Source of the DNA: Acholeplasmatales bacterium | GTDB lineage: Bacteria > Bacillota_I > Bacilli_A > Acholeplasmatales > Anaeroplasmataceae | Assembly: GCA_017449215.1 (NCBI GenBank) | Contig: JAFSJY010000087.1 | Coordinates: forward strand, 53,253-117,252 | Length of the DNA stretch: 64,000 bases | Direction: 5' to 3' | Shown here: piece by piece, positions 33,824-44,200 of the stretch | Layout of the letters: each line of letters opens with the position of its first letter | Position numbering within the stretch: position 1 is the stretch's first letter | Translations under genes and position numbers: made by a program | Notes under the pieces: model-generated | Databases searched by the model: none | What the model was told of the DNA's origin: nothing | Seen by the model: the letters and a program-made list of their open reading frames with translations, nothing else

Positions 33824-36559
33824 TTATAGAGTCATTCTGATTATTGGTCTAATACCAATATGAGAATAATAACAATATGTAGAGCTTATTTCTCCATTTG
33901 CTGTTACATATTTAACCATATTATTAGCATCACCTGATGCACTTGTATAATATGCTGCGGCACCATCACTTGCAACCTCTAGGCCTTGCATCATTGCATA
34001 ATCTGTGCCACTACACTTCTTATTTTCTAGTGCTTCAATTGCCCCACTATCTGGAAGATATATATAATCATCTAAATTAGACTGACTATTAAATCCTATT
34101 TTATTAATCTTATTCTTTTGATCACTATTAAATGCATAATTATAAAATGCTTCATAATTATTATGAGTTACACCAATAGTAGTTGATGATGAACATAACC
34201 AAATTCTTATATCTGAATAGAAATAAACATTTGCGTAATTTGTATAAATACTATTAGTATTATATTTAATCTTACTAGTATCTGTTCTATGACAGAATAC
34301 CTGAGAATCTAATACTATATTAGATATTAATCTAACTACACCATCAGTCTCTTCATATATTGTCCATTCAATTGATTCATATTTGAAATAATAAATCTTA
34401 TTTAATTCATATTTATTATCATCTACAAAGCTATTATCTTGATTTGCTTCCTTACTATAATCAGGTCTATATTTTGTAAAATATACAGCTCTATATTTAT
34501 TAAATCCTATAGTAAGATCCTTATACCACATATAATTTGATTGTGAAGTGCCATCATAATATTTATAGCTTTCCCAATCATTATTATATCCATTCATATC
34601 TCCAGCTAGCTTATCTAGCTCTGCTATAAGCTTAGTATCAGTAACCTTAGTTTCTGGGTAAGCACCCATAATTAAAGTATTACCCTTTCTTAGATATGTC
34701 TTAATCTCTACCTTAATTGTTACATCACCTTGTGTCATATCAAAGTCAATTGTAGTACCATCTACTGTCTTACCATTAAAATATAATTGATATCCATATC
34801 CAGCTGCGATATCTGCTTCAAAATGAACTGGATCATTATAATAATATTCTGCACCACTTGTAATATTTGTAGATGCTAAAGTAGAATCACTAATTTCTAC
34901 ATTAATTTTATATTTAGCCTCTACCCATGTAGCTACACATGTCGATGAAAAATGAGGCATAACATCTGGAATTGCAGGGTTCCATCCAGCAAATACATAT
35001 CCATCTCTTTTAGGATCTTCAGGTGGGGTAATCTTAGTTTCCCATTCTTGAGTGATAGGGTCTACCTTACTTCCACCATTAGAATCAAAATATAATGTAA
35101 TCTTTTTTCTATTTGGAGTATAGATTGCATAATATTCTACATTCTTTGAAATTGGAGTAAATGCAGTAACCTTTTCTCCATACATAGCTCTTGTATACCA
35201 TCCATCAAATGTATAAATATATAAGCTTTCCTCATATTGACTATCTACCTCTGGTACATCATATGTCTTACCATATTCTAATGTACCTGAAGCTATTATG
35301 TTATAGCTCTTATCATAGAATTTATAAGTATATTTATTTACAGTAACATCATATACTGCAGTATATGTTGCCTCTTCAGTAACCGCAACTATATCCTTAT
35401 CCCAATTAGTAAATGTGTAAGTATATTGTGCTGTCTTATCCATTGTAGGCGTATAGCTATAAGATGGCATTTTACCATATTCATAATATTCAGTCTTTAA
35501 TAAGCTACCATCTGCATTTTTAAATGTAATCTTATATTTATTTGTTATTTGCTTAAAGTAACCATAATAACAAACATCATCATCTATTTCACCAAATTCA
35601 GTTACCTTATTTCCATCAGAATCATACCAGCCATCAAATTCATATGTATATTGAGCATTACCTTCCTTAGTTGGATTAGTAGGTGCTACAATATCATCTA
35701 GATGTCTTAATGAATAATCTGAATATAATTCACCATCGACATAAAATTTAACACTATACATTTTATCGCTTGCGGTAAATTTAGCTTTATAAACAGTATC
35801 ACCAGTAACTTTACTTAATTTATTATCCCATTCATAAAATTTGTATTCATATCTTTCATCGCCTTGCCTAGTAGGTGTTATACTACATTCTGGTGTAGTA
35901 CCATATTCATAATAATTTTCTTCGATTATAGAATCATCATAATTAACAAATGTAACCTTATATTTTCTTCTTATTGCTTTAAATGATGCAGTATAAACAA
36001 AATCATCATTTGTTCTTTCTTCTTTCCATTTATCAAATTCATAATCATATTCATCTGTTGAATCCTTTGTTGGATTAGCAGGTACTATATCATTAATATT
36101 TGAATTAAAGCTATATGTAACCTTATCCTGAATTAAAGAGCCATCCTCATTCTTATATGTTGCACTATATATTCTTTCACTAGAATTATATAATGCAGTA
36201 TATGTTGTATCTCCATCTACACTCTTTAATTCTGGACTCCATCCAGAGAATATATAATTATATTCATTGTCGCTTATCCTTGTAGGTGTTTCTCCATCAT
36301 AAGATGGTGTATCACCCTTTTTTACATTAGTATCTGTTTCTAATACCTTACCATCTGCATTTTTCCATGTAATGGTATAAGTCTTTTCAGTATCTACCTT
36401 TGAATAATTATTGTTATTATTTGTATCTGTTATGTCAGTATCAGTTTTTTCTTCAGGAGCCTTTACCTTTGATCTATCATCGTCACCACATGATAATAAT
36501 GATAATGAAGCTAAAGCAGTAAGAACTAATAAAGAACCTTTAAATATTAATTTTTTCAT
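33824..36559 (-). CDS. Surface lipoprotein with InlB-type B-repeats
   Basis: The 911-residue protein has a lipoprotein signal peptide with the lipobox LLSC (cysteine 24). A D/T/N-rich linker follows, then about seven beta-grasp repeats of 65-75 residues. The repeats follow the InlB B-repeat/Listeria-Bacteroides style: YTITWKNADGKVLE...GDTPSYDGETPTR...YNYIFSGWSPEL...YTALY. A C-terminal domain of about 280 residues resembles the DUF6273-type domain of gut Firmicutes (ending SHIGIRPIIRMTL). It should be anchored to the outer membrane face and may bind host or neighbour surfaces. The exact ligand is unknown. Confidence 0.85.
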   Translation of the reverse strand: MKKLIFKGSLLVLTALASLSLLSCGDDDRSKVKAPEEKTDTDITDTNNNNNYSKVDTEKTYTITWKNADGKVLETDTNVKKGDTPSYDGETPTRISDNEYNYIFSGWSPELKSVDGDTTYTALYNSSERIYSATYKNEDGSLIQDKVTYSFNSNINDIVPANPTKDSTDEYDYEFDKWKEERTNDDFVYTASFKAIRRKYKVTFVNYDDSIIEENYYEYGTTPECSITPTRQGDERYEYKFYEWDNKLSKVTGDTVYKAKFTASDKMYSVKFYVDGELYSDYSLRHLDDIVAPTNPTKEGNAQYTYEFDGWYDSDGNKVTEFGEIDDDVCYYGYFKQITNKYKITFKNADGSLLKTEYYEYGKMPSYSYTPTMDKTAQYTYTFTNWDKDIVAVTEEATYTAVYDVTVNKYTYKFYDKSYNIIASGTLEYGKTYDVPEVDSQYEESLYIYTFDGWYTRAMYGEKVTAFTPISKNVEYYAIYTPNRKKITLYFDSNGGSKVDPITQEWETKITPPEDPKRDGYVFAGWNPAIPDVMPHFSSTCVATWVEAKYKINVEISDSTLASTNITSGAEYYYNDPVHFEADIAAGYGYQLYFNGKTVDGTTIDFDMTQGDVTIKVEIKTYLRKGNTLIMGAYPETKVTDTKLIAELDKLAGDMNGYNNDWESYKYYDGTSQSNYMWYKDLTIGFNKYRAVYFTKYRPDYSKEANQDNSFVDDNKYELNKIYYFKYESIEWTIYEETDGVVRLISNIVLDSQVFCHRTDTSKIKYNTNSIYTNYANVYFYSDIRIWLCSSSTTIGVTHNNYEAFYNYAFNSDQKNKINKIGFNSQSNLDDYIYLPDSGAIEALENKKCSGTDYAMMQGLEVASDGAAAYYTSASGDANNMVKYVTANGEISSTYCYYSHIGIRPIIRMTL

Positions 36560-36595
36560 AATAATATTCTCCTCATACGTTTAAACCCGAAGAAT

Positions 36596-36624
36596 ATTTT
36601 ATAACAAAAATATTACTCAATCAA
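36596..36624 (-). promoter_or_regulatory. Promoter of the InlB-repeat lipoprotein gene
   Basis: TTGATT (36619-36624), a 17-base spacer and TAAAAT (36596-36601) lie just upstream of a GAGGAG ribosome site and the ATG at 36559. Confidence 0.6.
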
Positions 36625-36724
36625 TCTATTTTTTAACTTTTTAAAACCAAAAGTCCGAAAAACAATAATATTTTTTCTATTTTAGATGTTGTTAGATTTT
36701 TTAGATTTTGTTAGATATTAAAAA

Positions 36725-36748
36725 TGATGGCTAGTAAGCTAGCCATCA
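36725..36748 (-). terminator. Terminator of the Sel1-repeat gene
   Basis: Arms TGATGGCTAG / CTAGCCATCA with a short loop are followed by TTTTTA on the minus strand, about 45 bases after the stop codon at 36792. Confidence 0.85.
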
Positions 36749-36791
36749 CATGTTTATTTTATAGAATTCCTAATCATTAAATATACATAGA

Positions 36792-39635
36792 TTAATCTTC
36801 GTCATCACTGTAACCATTGTCTGTATACCAGGTATCATCCGAAATATCTTTATTGTATAAATTTCCATCATCACCAAAACCGGTGATTGTATTTATTATT
36901 ACTGGCGTTTCGCTTGTAATAGGATCACCACATGAATCTACAGGATATACCTTTATATAAGTATCATCTTCATCGTCATCATCGTCTTCATCATAATCAT
37001 AATCGTCATCATAATCGTCATCATCATCGCCATCATCATCGTAAGAATTTGATGATTCAAGCTCACGCTTTTCTTGTTCTATAATTTTTTTAATTCTATC
37101 AATATCTTCTAACATTCCTTCATTATTCCTAATTGATGAATCCCATTTATCTATAGAATTCAAATAATAAAGTGCATTATCAAGATCTTCTTCACAGCCG
37201 TCGCCTCGATAATAACAGTAAGCAAGATAATAGCGAGAAATTTGGTCTCCCTTATCAGCTCCTAATTTATAATAATAAAATGCTTTATTATTATCCTTTT
37301 TTACTCCTTCGCCAAAATAATAAATATTGCCAAGCTTTACTATAGCATAATCAGAACCAAGACTTGCAGACTTTTCATAATAGGATATTCCCTTATTATG
37401 ATTTACAGCTACATCAAGGCCTTGGTGGTAAATATCTCCAAGTAAATTAAGCTGATATGTATTATAGTTGTCCTTTATTAGCTCCAAATACTCTCTAGCC
37501 TTCTTATATTCTTTTAGCTCATAGAATACCTCACCAAGAATACCTAGTGCTCTATTATCACCATTTCGGTATGCCATTTCAAGGCATTCCTTCGCTTTTA
37601 CTAGTTCTTTTTCACAGCCATAACCATGATAATAGAAAACACCTAAAAAATATGCAGTCTTTTTCTTATTCTTAACTCTACTTAGATATTCAAATGCCTT
37701 ATTATAATTTCTTTCACAGCCATCACCTAAACAATAAAGCAATCCTATGTTATATATTGCATTTTCATTTCCCTTAGAGGCCACTCTTTCCATCAATAAA
37801 AAGCTCTTCTTTTTATCAATTTCACACCCATGACCATAATAATACATGATACCTAGGTTAAACATTGAGCTTTCTATATCACCAACACTAGCCTTTTCTA
37901 AATATGGTTTAGCATTTACATAATCTTTTTTCTCATAATAATAGTCTCCTAAAAATGAACATGCGTAACGATTTACATTATCAGCTGCGTATTTCATTAA
38001 TTCTAAGCATTTATTTAAATCCTTATTACAACCATTGCCATTGTAATAGCACTTTCCTAAAAAATAATGAGCTGAAACTATTTTATTATCTACTCCAATT
38101 TTAAAGCAATTAAAGGCTTTATTATAGTCTATTTCACAACCAGTTCCATTATAATAGCAAATACCTAAGTTTACGGTAGCTATGATATCACCTTGTTTTG
38201 AAGCTAAATTTAAATAATAATATGCTTTATTATAGTCTATTTCACAGCCATAACCATAATAATAGCAAACACCTAATAATCTTTGAGTAACTGAATTATT
38301 AGTATCTATTATTTCATTTACTATTTTAAATGCTTTATCAGGATCTATTGACGTTCCAATTCCATCAATATAGCATAAAGCTAGGTTGTTTTTAGCATTT
38401 ATATTGCCTTGTTCTGCAGAATCCGTATAATAGCTAAATGCTTTATAAACATCCTTCTTTACCATTTTTCCATATGAATATAAATAAGCTAATTTATTTT
38501 GTGCAACATCATATCCAGCATTAGCTGATAATGTTAACCATTTTATTTTTTCTTCGTCATTATTAGCTTTTTCATATTTTTCATATAATTCTACTTTATC
38601 ATATTTTTGACTTAATAATTCATTAGCTATTCTCTGATTCTTTTCTACACCAATACCTTCTTGGTAGCATTTTGCTAATTCATCAGCTACTTCAATGTTT
38701 CCATTATCGTATGATGCCTTTAACCATCTAAATGCGTCAGTATCACTTTGCCTTACACCACGACCATATTTAAAGCATTTATATAATTCATATTGAGCCT
38801 TACAATCTTTATTAAGTGCTAATTCATAGTATTTTTTAGCCTTAATATTATTACTTACATCACTATCGCTATATGGATACTTTTCTTTAAATTTAACAAC
38901 ATCTATTTTATTCTTTTTAGCTTTATCGATATATTCCCTTATCTTTGGATAATCTCCAATTTCACCAAGCGTATAATAATAATTTAATATCTCATCATTC
39001 CTATATTTAAAAAAGTTTTCCTCTAATAGTGATATTCCCTTTTCATAATTCTCATCTACTCCAAGTCCATTCAAATAGCTATAAGCCAATATATTAATCG
39101 CATCAGTCATACTAAGATAATACTTACCTTCATTATAATATCTATTGGCTAATTCAAATTTTAAATTATGATTTCCCTTTTCATTTTCAAACTCTGCTTT
39201 TAAAACTAATGCCTCTTTATTTCCTAATTTAATAGCTTTATCTAAATAATAAGTATATTCACTTTCATCAAGAATCATGCCAAATTGTGATGCAATTAAA
39301 TAATAATTTAATCCTTTAGTTCCCTTTTTAGATTTAAAGTACTTAATAGCTTTTTTTATATCCTTTAGATATTGTTTAACTCTATTTTTTTCTCCATATT
39401 GATATTTAGCATAATCTCTGATTCTCACCGCTTTCATAAAGCACTCACTATAAATATCACTAATATAATAGGAGCATTCATCAATATCATCAATACTATA
39501 GTAATAATAAGCATGTTCAAAACATAATTTAATTATTTTTAATGAATTCTTTTCTTTATTCTTTTCTAAAGAATCAAGTTTTTTTCTAAAATCTTGATAA
39601 ACTTCATATGACTTTTTATTTTTTATTTTCTTCAT
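36792..39635 (-). CDS. Giant Sel1-repeat protein with poly-acidic tail
   Basis: The 947-residue protein is made mostly of Sel1-like (SLR) helical repeats of about 36 residues, with the pattern A..LG.CYYYGYGCEIDYNKAFYYL. At least 15 clear repeats lie between about residues 260 and 840. No signal peptide or membrane segment is visible, so the protein is probably cytoplasmic. The tail has a very acidic stretch (about residues 850-890, mostly D and E) coded by short GAT/GAC-type repeats, then a short ordered-looking end. Such proteins act as scaffolds. AAGAGG precedes the ATG. Its neighbours do not suggest a partner. Confidence 0.85.
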   Translation of the reverse strand: MKKIKNKKSYEVYQDFRKKLDSLEKNKEKNSLKIIKLCFEHAYYYYSIDDIDECSYYISDIYSECFMKAVRIRDYAKYQYGEKNRVKQYLKDIKKAIKYFKSKKGTKGLNYYLIASQFGMILDESEYTYYLDKAIKLGNKEALVLKAEFENEKGNHNLKFELANRYYNEGKYYLSMTDAINILAYSYLNGLGVDENYEKGISLLEENFFKYRNDEILNYYYTLGEIGDYPKIREYIDKAKKNKIDVVKFKEKYPYSDSDVSNNIKAKKYYELALNKDCKAQYELYKCFKYGRGVRQSDTDAFRWLKASYDNGNIEVADELAKCYQEGIGVEKNQRIANELLSQKYDKVELYEKYEKANNDEEKIKWLTLSANAGYDVAQNKLAYLYSYGKMVKKDVYKAFSYYTDSAEQGNINAKNNLALCYIDGIGTSIDPDKAFKIVNEIIDTNNSVTQRLLGVCYYYGYGCEIDYNKAYYYLNLASKQGDIIATVNLGICYYNGTGCEIDYNKAFNCFKIGVDNKIVSAHYFLGKCYYNGNGCNKDLNKCLELMKYAADNVNRYACSFLGDYYYEKKDYVNAKPYLEKASVGDIESSMFNLGIMYYYGHGCEIDKKKSFLLMERVASKGNENAIYNIGLLYCLGDGCERNYNKAFEYLSRVKNKKKTAYFLGVFYYHGYGCEKELVKAKECLEMAYRNGDNRALGILGEVFYELKEYKKAREYLELIKDNYNTYQLNLLGDIYHQGLDVAVNHNKGISYYEKSASLGSDYAIVKLGNIYYFGEGVKKDNNKAFYYYKLGADKGDQISRYYLAYCYYRGDGCEEDLDNALYYLNSIDKWDSSIRNNEGMLEDIDRIKKIIEQEKRELESSNSYDDDGDDDDDYDDDYDYDEDDDDDEDDTYIKVYPVDSCGDPITSETPVIINTITGFGDDGNLYNKDISDDTWYTDNGYSDDED

Positions 39636-39713
39636 ATATAGGCCTCTTTATTGCATCATTTATTTAATTATATTATTAATTAATAAATTTTACGATAGAT
39701 TTATAATGAAAAA

Positions 39714-39733
39714 AGACATTCATTTGAATGCCT
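39714..39733 (-). terminator. Terminator of the PAS/YcxB/RNase III-like trio
   Basis: The minus-strand hairpin AGGCATTCAAATGAATGTCT is followed by TTTTTTC. The stem begins at the last base of the RNase III-like gene's stop codon. Confidence 0.75.
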
Positions 39734-40257
39734 TACTCTTCATTACATATCTTAATCCATGCCCTTAATAATTCAGTTAAGTTATTAATTGCTTTATCGA
39801 TAGATTCTTTACTAATTTCCTTATATATCGCACCTATCATAGCCTCAACTGCTGTCGCGATATATTTATGGGGATTATTATTCTTTCCCTTATGATTATC
39901 ATAGTTATAATTTTTTGGAATTCTAGTATCATTCTTATCAAAATTGATATATTTGATTAAATCATAATGTCTAGCTATTTTTATAACAAAGACTCTATCA
40001 GATTCATATTTTTCTTTTTCCTTCGTTAGCTGTTCTACATTATCATCAAGAAGTATACCAGAATAAATAAATTTAATTAAGGCATCACCATATGTAGCTA
40101 AATCGGTATTAGTCTTTAAATTATTTGCTTCCTCATAATCAGGATTATTCTTTTTAATACCTCTACTCTTGCTTGCCTTATATGATCTATCAGTTAATGC
40201 TCTTTTTACCCATTCTGATGTTTCTTTTTTATTTAAATATTCTTCAAATAAATCCAT
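39733..40257 (-). CDS. RNase III-like domain protein with altered catalytic site
   Basis: The 174-residue protein keeps the RNase III fold signatures but not the full active site. ALTDRSY is at about residues 20-26. The signature helix reads NTDLATYGDALIKFI, and the second signature reads YIATAVEAMIGAIYKE. Against the standard NERLEFLGD and ADAFEALIGA, one glutamate is Ala 54 and one aspartate is Thr 135, while Asp 58 and Glu 138 remain. There is no double-stranded-RNA-binding domain. It may be a non-cleaving RNA-binding form or a decoy. It is the last gene of a tight trio with PAS and YcxB-like genes. Confidence 0.72.
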   Translation of the reverse strand: MDLFEEYLNKKETSEWVKRALTDRSYKASKSRGIKKNNPDYEEANNLKTNTDLATYGDALIKFIYSGILLDDNVEQLTKEKEKYESDRVFVIKIARHYDLIKYINFDKNDTRIPKNYNYDNHKGKNNNPHKYIATAVEAMIGAIYKEISKESIDKAINNLTELLRAWIKICNEE

Positions 40258-40266
40258 AATTAATTC

Positions 40267-40764
40267 CTATACATGTAATAATCTCTTTAATTCATCTAAA
40301 TCATTTACACTTTTTAGCTTAATAGGGAATACCTGATATTGGCTTAGATATAAATAAATATATTCTTTATTTATTACTACCTTCTTTAAAGCAATATATT
40401 TAATCTTATCATTAGATACAGATGTAGTTAATCTTTGTGTAAGAGTAAATTCATCATTATCGAATATATATGTATATTCCATTCCATCCTTTAATGATGG
40501 ATTTAATTTTAATATTCTATTTCTTAAAGAACTTCTTCTTAATGTAAATGATAAATATCCAAAGAAGATTAAAAGAAATGCTGATAAGCCTAATAATAAT
40601 GTATATATAAAATTATCATTATATATTACCAATAGGAACATAGGTACTATACCTATTATTCCTGTTACAAATAATATTAATGATAATATTAAATATTTCT
40701 TTCTTAACACATAATTAGCATTTACTATTTCATCTAAAGTAAATTCATTCTTTATTTCAATCAT
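40267..40764 (-). CDS. YcxB-like two-helix membrane protein
   Basis: The 165-residue protein has two hydrophobic segments (about residues 23-50 and 54-75). A cytoplasmic domain follows with DGMEYTYIFDNDEFTL and YIYLYLSQYQVFPIKLK, the usual style of YcxB C-terminal domains. The function is unknown. It is nine bases upstream of the RNase III-like gene and 14 downstream of the PAS gene, so all three form one operon. Confidence 0.75.
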   Translation of the reverse strand: MIEIKNEFTLDEIVNANYVLRKKYLILSLILFVTGIIGIVPMFLLVIYNDNFIYTLLLGLSAFLLIFFGYLSFTLRRSSLRNRILKLNPSLKDGMEYTYIFDNDEFTLTQRLTTSVSNDKIKYIALKKVVINKEYIYLYLSQYQVFPIKLKSVNDLDELKRLLHV

Positions 40765-40778
40765 AATAATTTCTCTTT

Positions 40779-41150
40779 CTATTTAAAATCATAAAATGGA
40801 GTTAAATCTCTATTTCTATATTCATGCTTCTCATAATAGCCTATAAGTTTACCACTTTCATCTCTTAAGGCTATCATATATACATCTTTATTTTGTTTTT
40901 CATTATAGAATGTATGAATAATATTATTATTGATATCCTTATTAAACCATTCTATTACTTTTATTATTTTTTCTTTAGATTCATCATTATGACAATTTAA
41001 TAGATTAGAACCTATTAAATTCATATTCTTCTTTTTATATATTTCAGTAGCAAATCTATTCATATAGATAATTGTATGATTTAAATCACATATTATTATT
41101 GCTGTATTATCTATATCTATAAGAGATTTAAAGTATTGAGATAATTCCAT
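40779..41150 (-). CDS. Single-domain PAS protein
   Basis: The 123-residue protein is a lone PAS domain. DNTAIIICDLNHTIIYMNRFATEIYKK opens the fold, NLLNCHNDESKEKIIKVIEWF forms the helical middle, and VYMIALRDESGKLIGYYEKHEYR closes the sheet. No output domain is attached, so it would have to signal through a partner. It may bind a small ligand; nothing in the sequence fixes which. It heads the trio with an extended -10 promoter. Confidence 0.8.
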   Translation of the reverse strand: MELSQYFKSLIDIDNTAIIICDLNHTIIYMNRFATEIYKKKNMNLIGSNLLNCHNDESKEKIIKVIEWFNKDINNNIIHTFYNEKQNKDVYMIALRDESGKLIGYYEKHEYRNRDLTPFYDFK

Positions 41151-41169
41151 TTTATCAACTCCTCGTAAG

Positions 41170-41178
41170 ATTATATCA
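41170..41178 (-). promoter_or_regulatory. Extended -10 promoter of the PAS trio
   Basis: TGATATAAT (TGn plus a perfect -10) lies about 20 bases before the PAS gene start. The -35 region is poor, as is common for extended -10 promoters. Confidence 0.5.
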
Positions 41179-41284
41179 CTTTTTAGAGTGTAGAAAAAAT
41201 TTAGATATTAGTGCAGGTCAATTATGAACTAAATATAAGTAAATAAAGATATTATTTATAACCAAATCATTTTTTGACTCATTT

Positions 41285-44200
41285 TTAATGAACTCTAAAC
41301 TCATCTAATAACACTGCAGACTTTTCATCTTTTAATTCTATTAGTAATAATAGTATTCCTTCAAAGGCAATAATTAAATCATTATCTCCTTTAATTTCAC
41401 ATTCGTAATTAACAAAGGAATAATACATAATTTGATTGATATAACTAATTATCTTTTCCAATTCATCTGGTCTACTGTTCTTTAATCTAACATATTTTTC
41501 AAATGAGCAATGAATAGCTATTAATATTTCTGGAAGTAATTTGCTATATTGAAGATGATTAATCACAGCAAGTAAATCATAAAAATGTATGTAGCCATAT
41601 TTTGAAAAGATTTCATTTAAAAACACCTTGTCTGAGTAGGTATAATTAGTCTTATATTTGCTCCAATCACCACTTCCGCCAAATCGACCAAAACCAAGAA
41701 TTAACGCTTTTGTAAGTTTATTTTTAACAAAATTAACAGGAACATCATTTATATATTTTTCCATTAAACGAATTACATTTTCAACATGCTTACGTTTTTC
41801 TTTAGAATCATAGGAATCAAAATAAAAAGCAGTCATCGATGCTAATATATTTAAGTAAAAATCAAGTGTTTCGTTTGTAAATTTATTAAAATCAACTTTA
41901 TCAAACAAAATACCAATTGCAGTGGAATACTTTTTTGAATCTAATAGACATTTCTTGAAAAAATCTTCAACCTCTAACACTTCATAATATCCAACAATGT
42001 CATGAGAATAATATGTTTTTTTATTATATATCTCAATCAATTGTTTCAAATAACTAAGAATAAATTTATTATCAGATAAATTATCAATGTTTAACCCACA
42101 GCAAAAAACATAACTAATTAATCTAACATCAAGGTGACTAATATCCATATTTGAATAATCATATTCTTTTTCATCAAAAAGGTATTTGTTAATTATATCA
42201 TCTTTTTTTGAACCGTATTTTTTTCTTCCATCTTGTTCAATATAATAATCAACCCCACTTAATCTAGGTTGCATATTAGGAATGAATTTTTCAGTTTCTT
42301 TTTTATGATACTTACATAAGTATTTATAATTAAATATCTGATGATTCATTTCATCTTCTGCCAGCAAGAATAATGTATTTCGATACAAAGTACCATACTT
42401 TTTATTGGAAATCAAAAAATTCTTTGCTACATTAAATATTTGATATCTTGTTCCGTCATTATTATTTTCTTTTATCAGAAGGTCTAATATTATAGTCTTT
42501 ATTTCATTTTTTAATTGTATATCTATTTCTTCATTCAACTGATTAAACAAAATTTGATATAAATAGGCATCAATAATTATAGTCTCATTATTTAGTTGCT
42601 TATTCGCGTATTTTATCCACAATGAGCAATACTCATTTCGTTTTTTACTATCAATATCGAGCTTAGTAAGTGCAAATGATATACTTGCAATTAAAACATC
42701 ATTATACTGAAAAGAAAGTGGATCACTTTCATTCTCTAATACCACTTGAATAAAGGCATCTATTTCATCAACCGTTATTGTTTGGTTTTTTATAGAAGAT
42801 GTTACTTTAATTATATTCTCTACTATCGAAGAAATAGCTTGAGTCTTTTCGTTAGAAACATCACTTATATCTTTTGCTGCGCCCTCTATTTTAGGAGAAA
42901 TTTCAAATGTATGAGAATCAAGTTCATTAATTAAATAGTTTCTAATATCCATTTGCTGCAACTGTAAATACAATGTTGCATGTTCTTCGTCATTTTGTAC
43001 TGTGGAATAAAGATAATCGAATATTTCAAAATACTTATCCCTTAAATTAGGATAATTAAATTGTGATAAAACTGTGTATTTTCTTAACTCTTCTTTCGGA
43101 TTAATGCTATTATATCTATCCATAGGTAATTCCGGCAAGCCAACCTTTTTAGCCATTTCCTTCTCCAACATTTTTCTTGTTGGATTGTCAAGAATTAATC
43201 CATATCTAGATAAATCATTTAGGACTAATTCTAATGATGAAACTAATTCTAAACAATAGCCAGGCAATTCCTTAGGGAATGTAAGTCCAACATTTGAGAT
43301 AATAGAAAGACCTATTATATTATTACTATTCTCATAAATCACGTGCTTTATATCATTAGCAAATACACTTTTGTTTAAATCATCTAGTGTTTTAATGATA
43401 TTTATAATCAAACTTTTGACTATAAATGTCATATCAGACAACAGTGTAGGCATATTATTTTGATACTCTCCTGTCATCCACATTTCACCAGTTCCAACAT
43501 ATTCTTTAATATTATCTTTAGAATGATAAATTTTATAAGAATAAACCTCAACATTTGTTTTAAATGTTTCTACACATTTATTAACAAATTCTAGATACCA
43601 TTTAAATGTAGGCCAAAAAGATTGTTTTAGTAATATCAATAAAGGACTGAAGTACTTTGGTTCATCGTTAAAACTCTCATGATCATAATTATCAGCATTT
43701 TCATTTAAACCAAATAATGTATTTCTATTCAATTTGTCATGATAGTGTTGATAAAAAGGATCTTTTTCTTTTTTTATAGTAGTATAATAAATATCAAAAA
43801 AATCTCTTATATAATTTGAATATTTCTTTATTAAACACACACCATTTATCGATAAAGCATCCTTTATGGCATCAAATGCAAAATCAACCAGCTCTTCTTT
43901 CTCATCACAAACAAATTTCTTAAGCAACTTAAAAAAATTTATTATCCAGGAATCACTAACTTCATACAATTTATATATAGATTCAACTTCTTTTTTAATC
44001 AAATCATATGAATAATCAATTTTTAGTTTTTCTTCAATATAATATTTTAATATTTCAAATGAATAACTGGATATTTCTTTATCAGTAATCGAATTTGTAT
44101 AATCAAAAATTAATTTTTTTATTGCTTCATCGTTAATATTTTTTTTATAGATTTCATTTTGGTAAATGATTTTGATTAATGACTCTCTTCCACAACCTTT

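Noticed and set aside
36955..37060. Dense trinucleotide repeats resembling a satellite
   Set aside because: They encode the Asp/Glu tail of the Sel1 protein in frame and need no other explanation.
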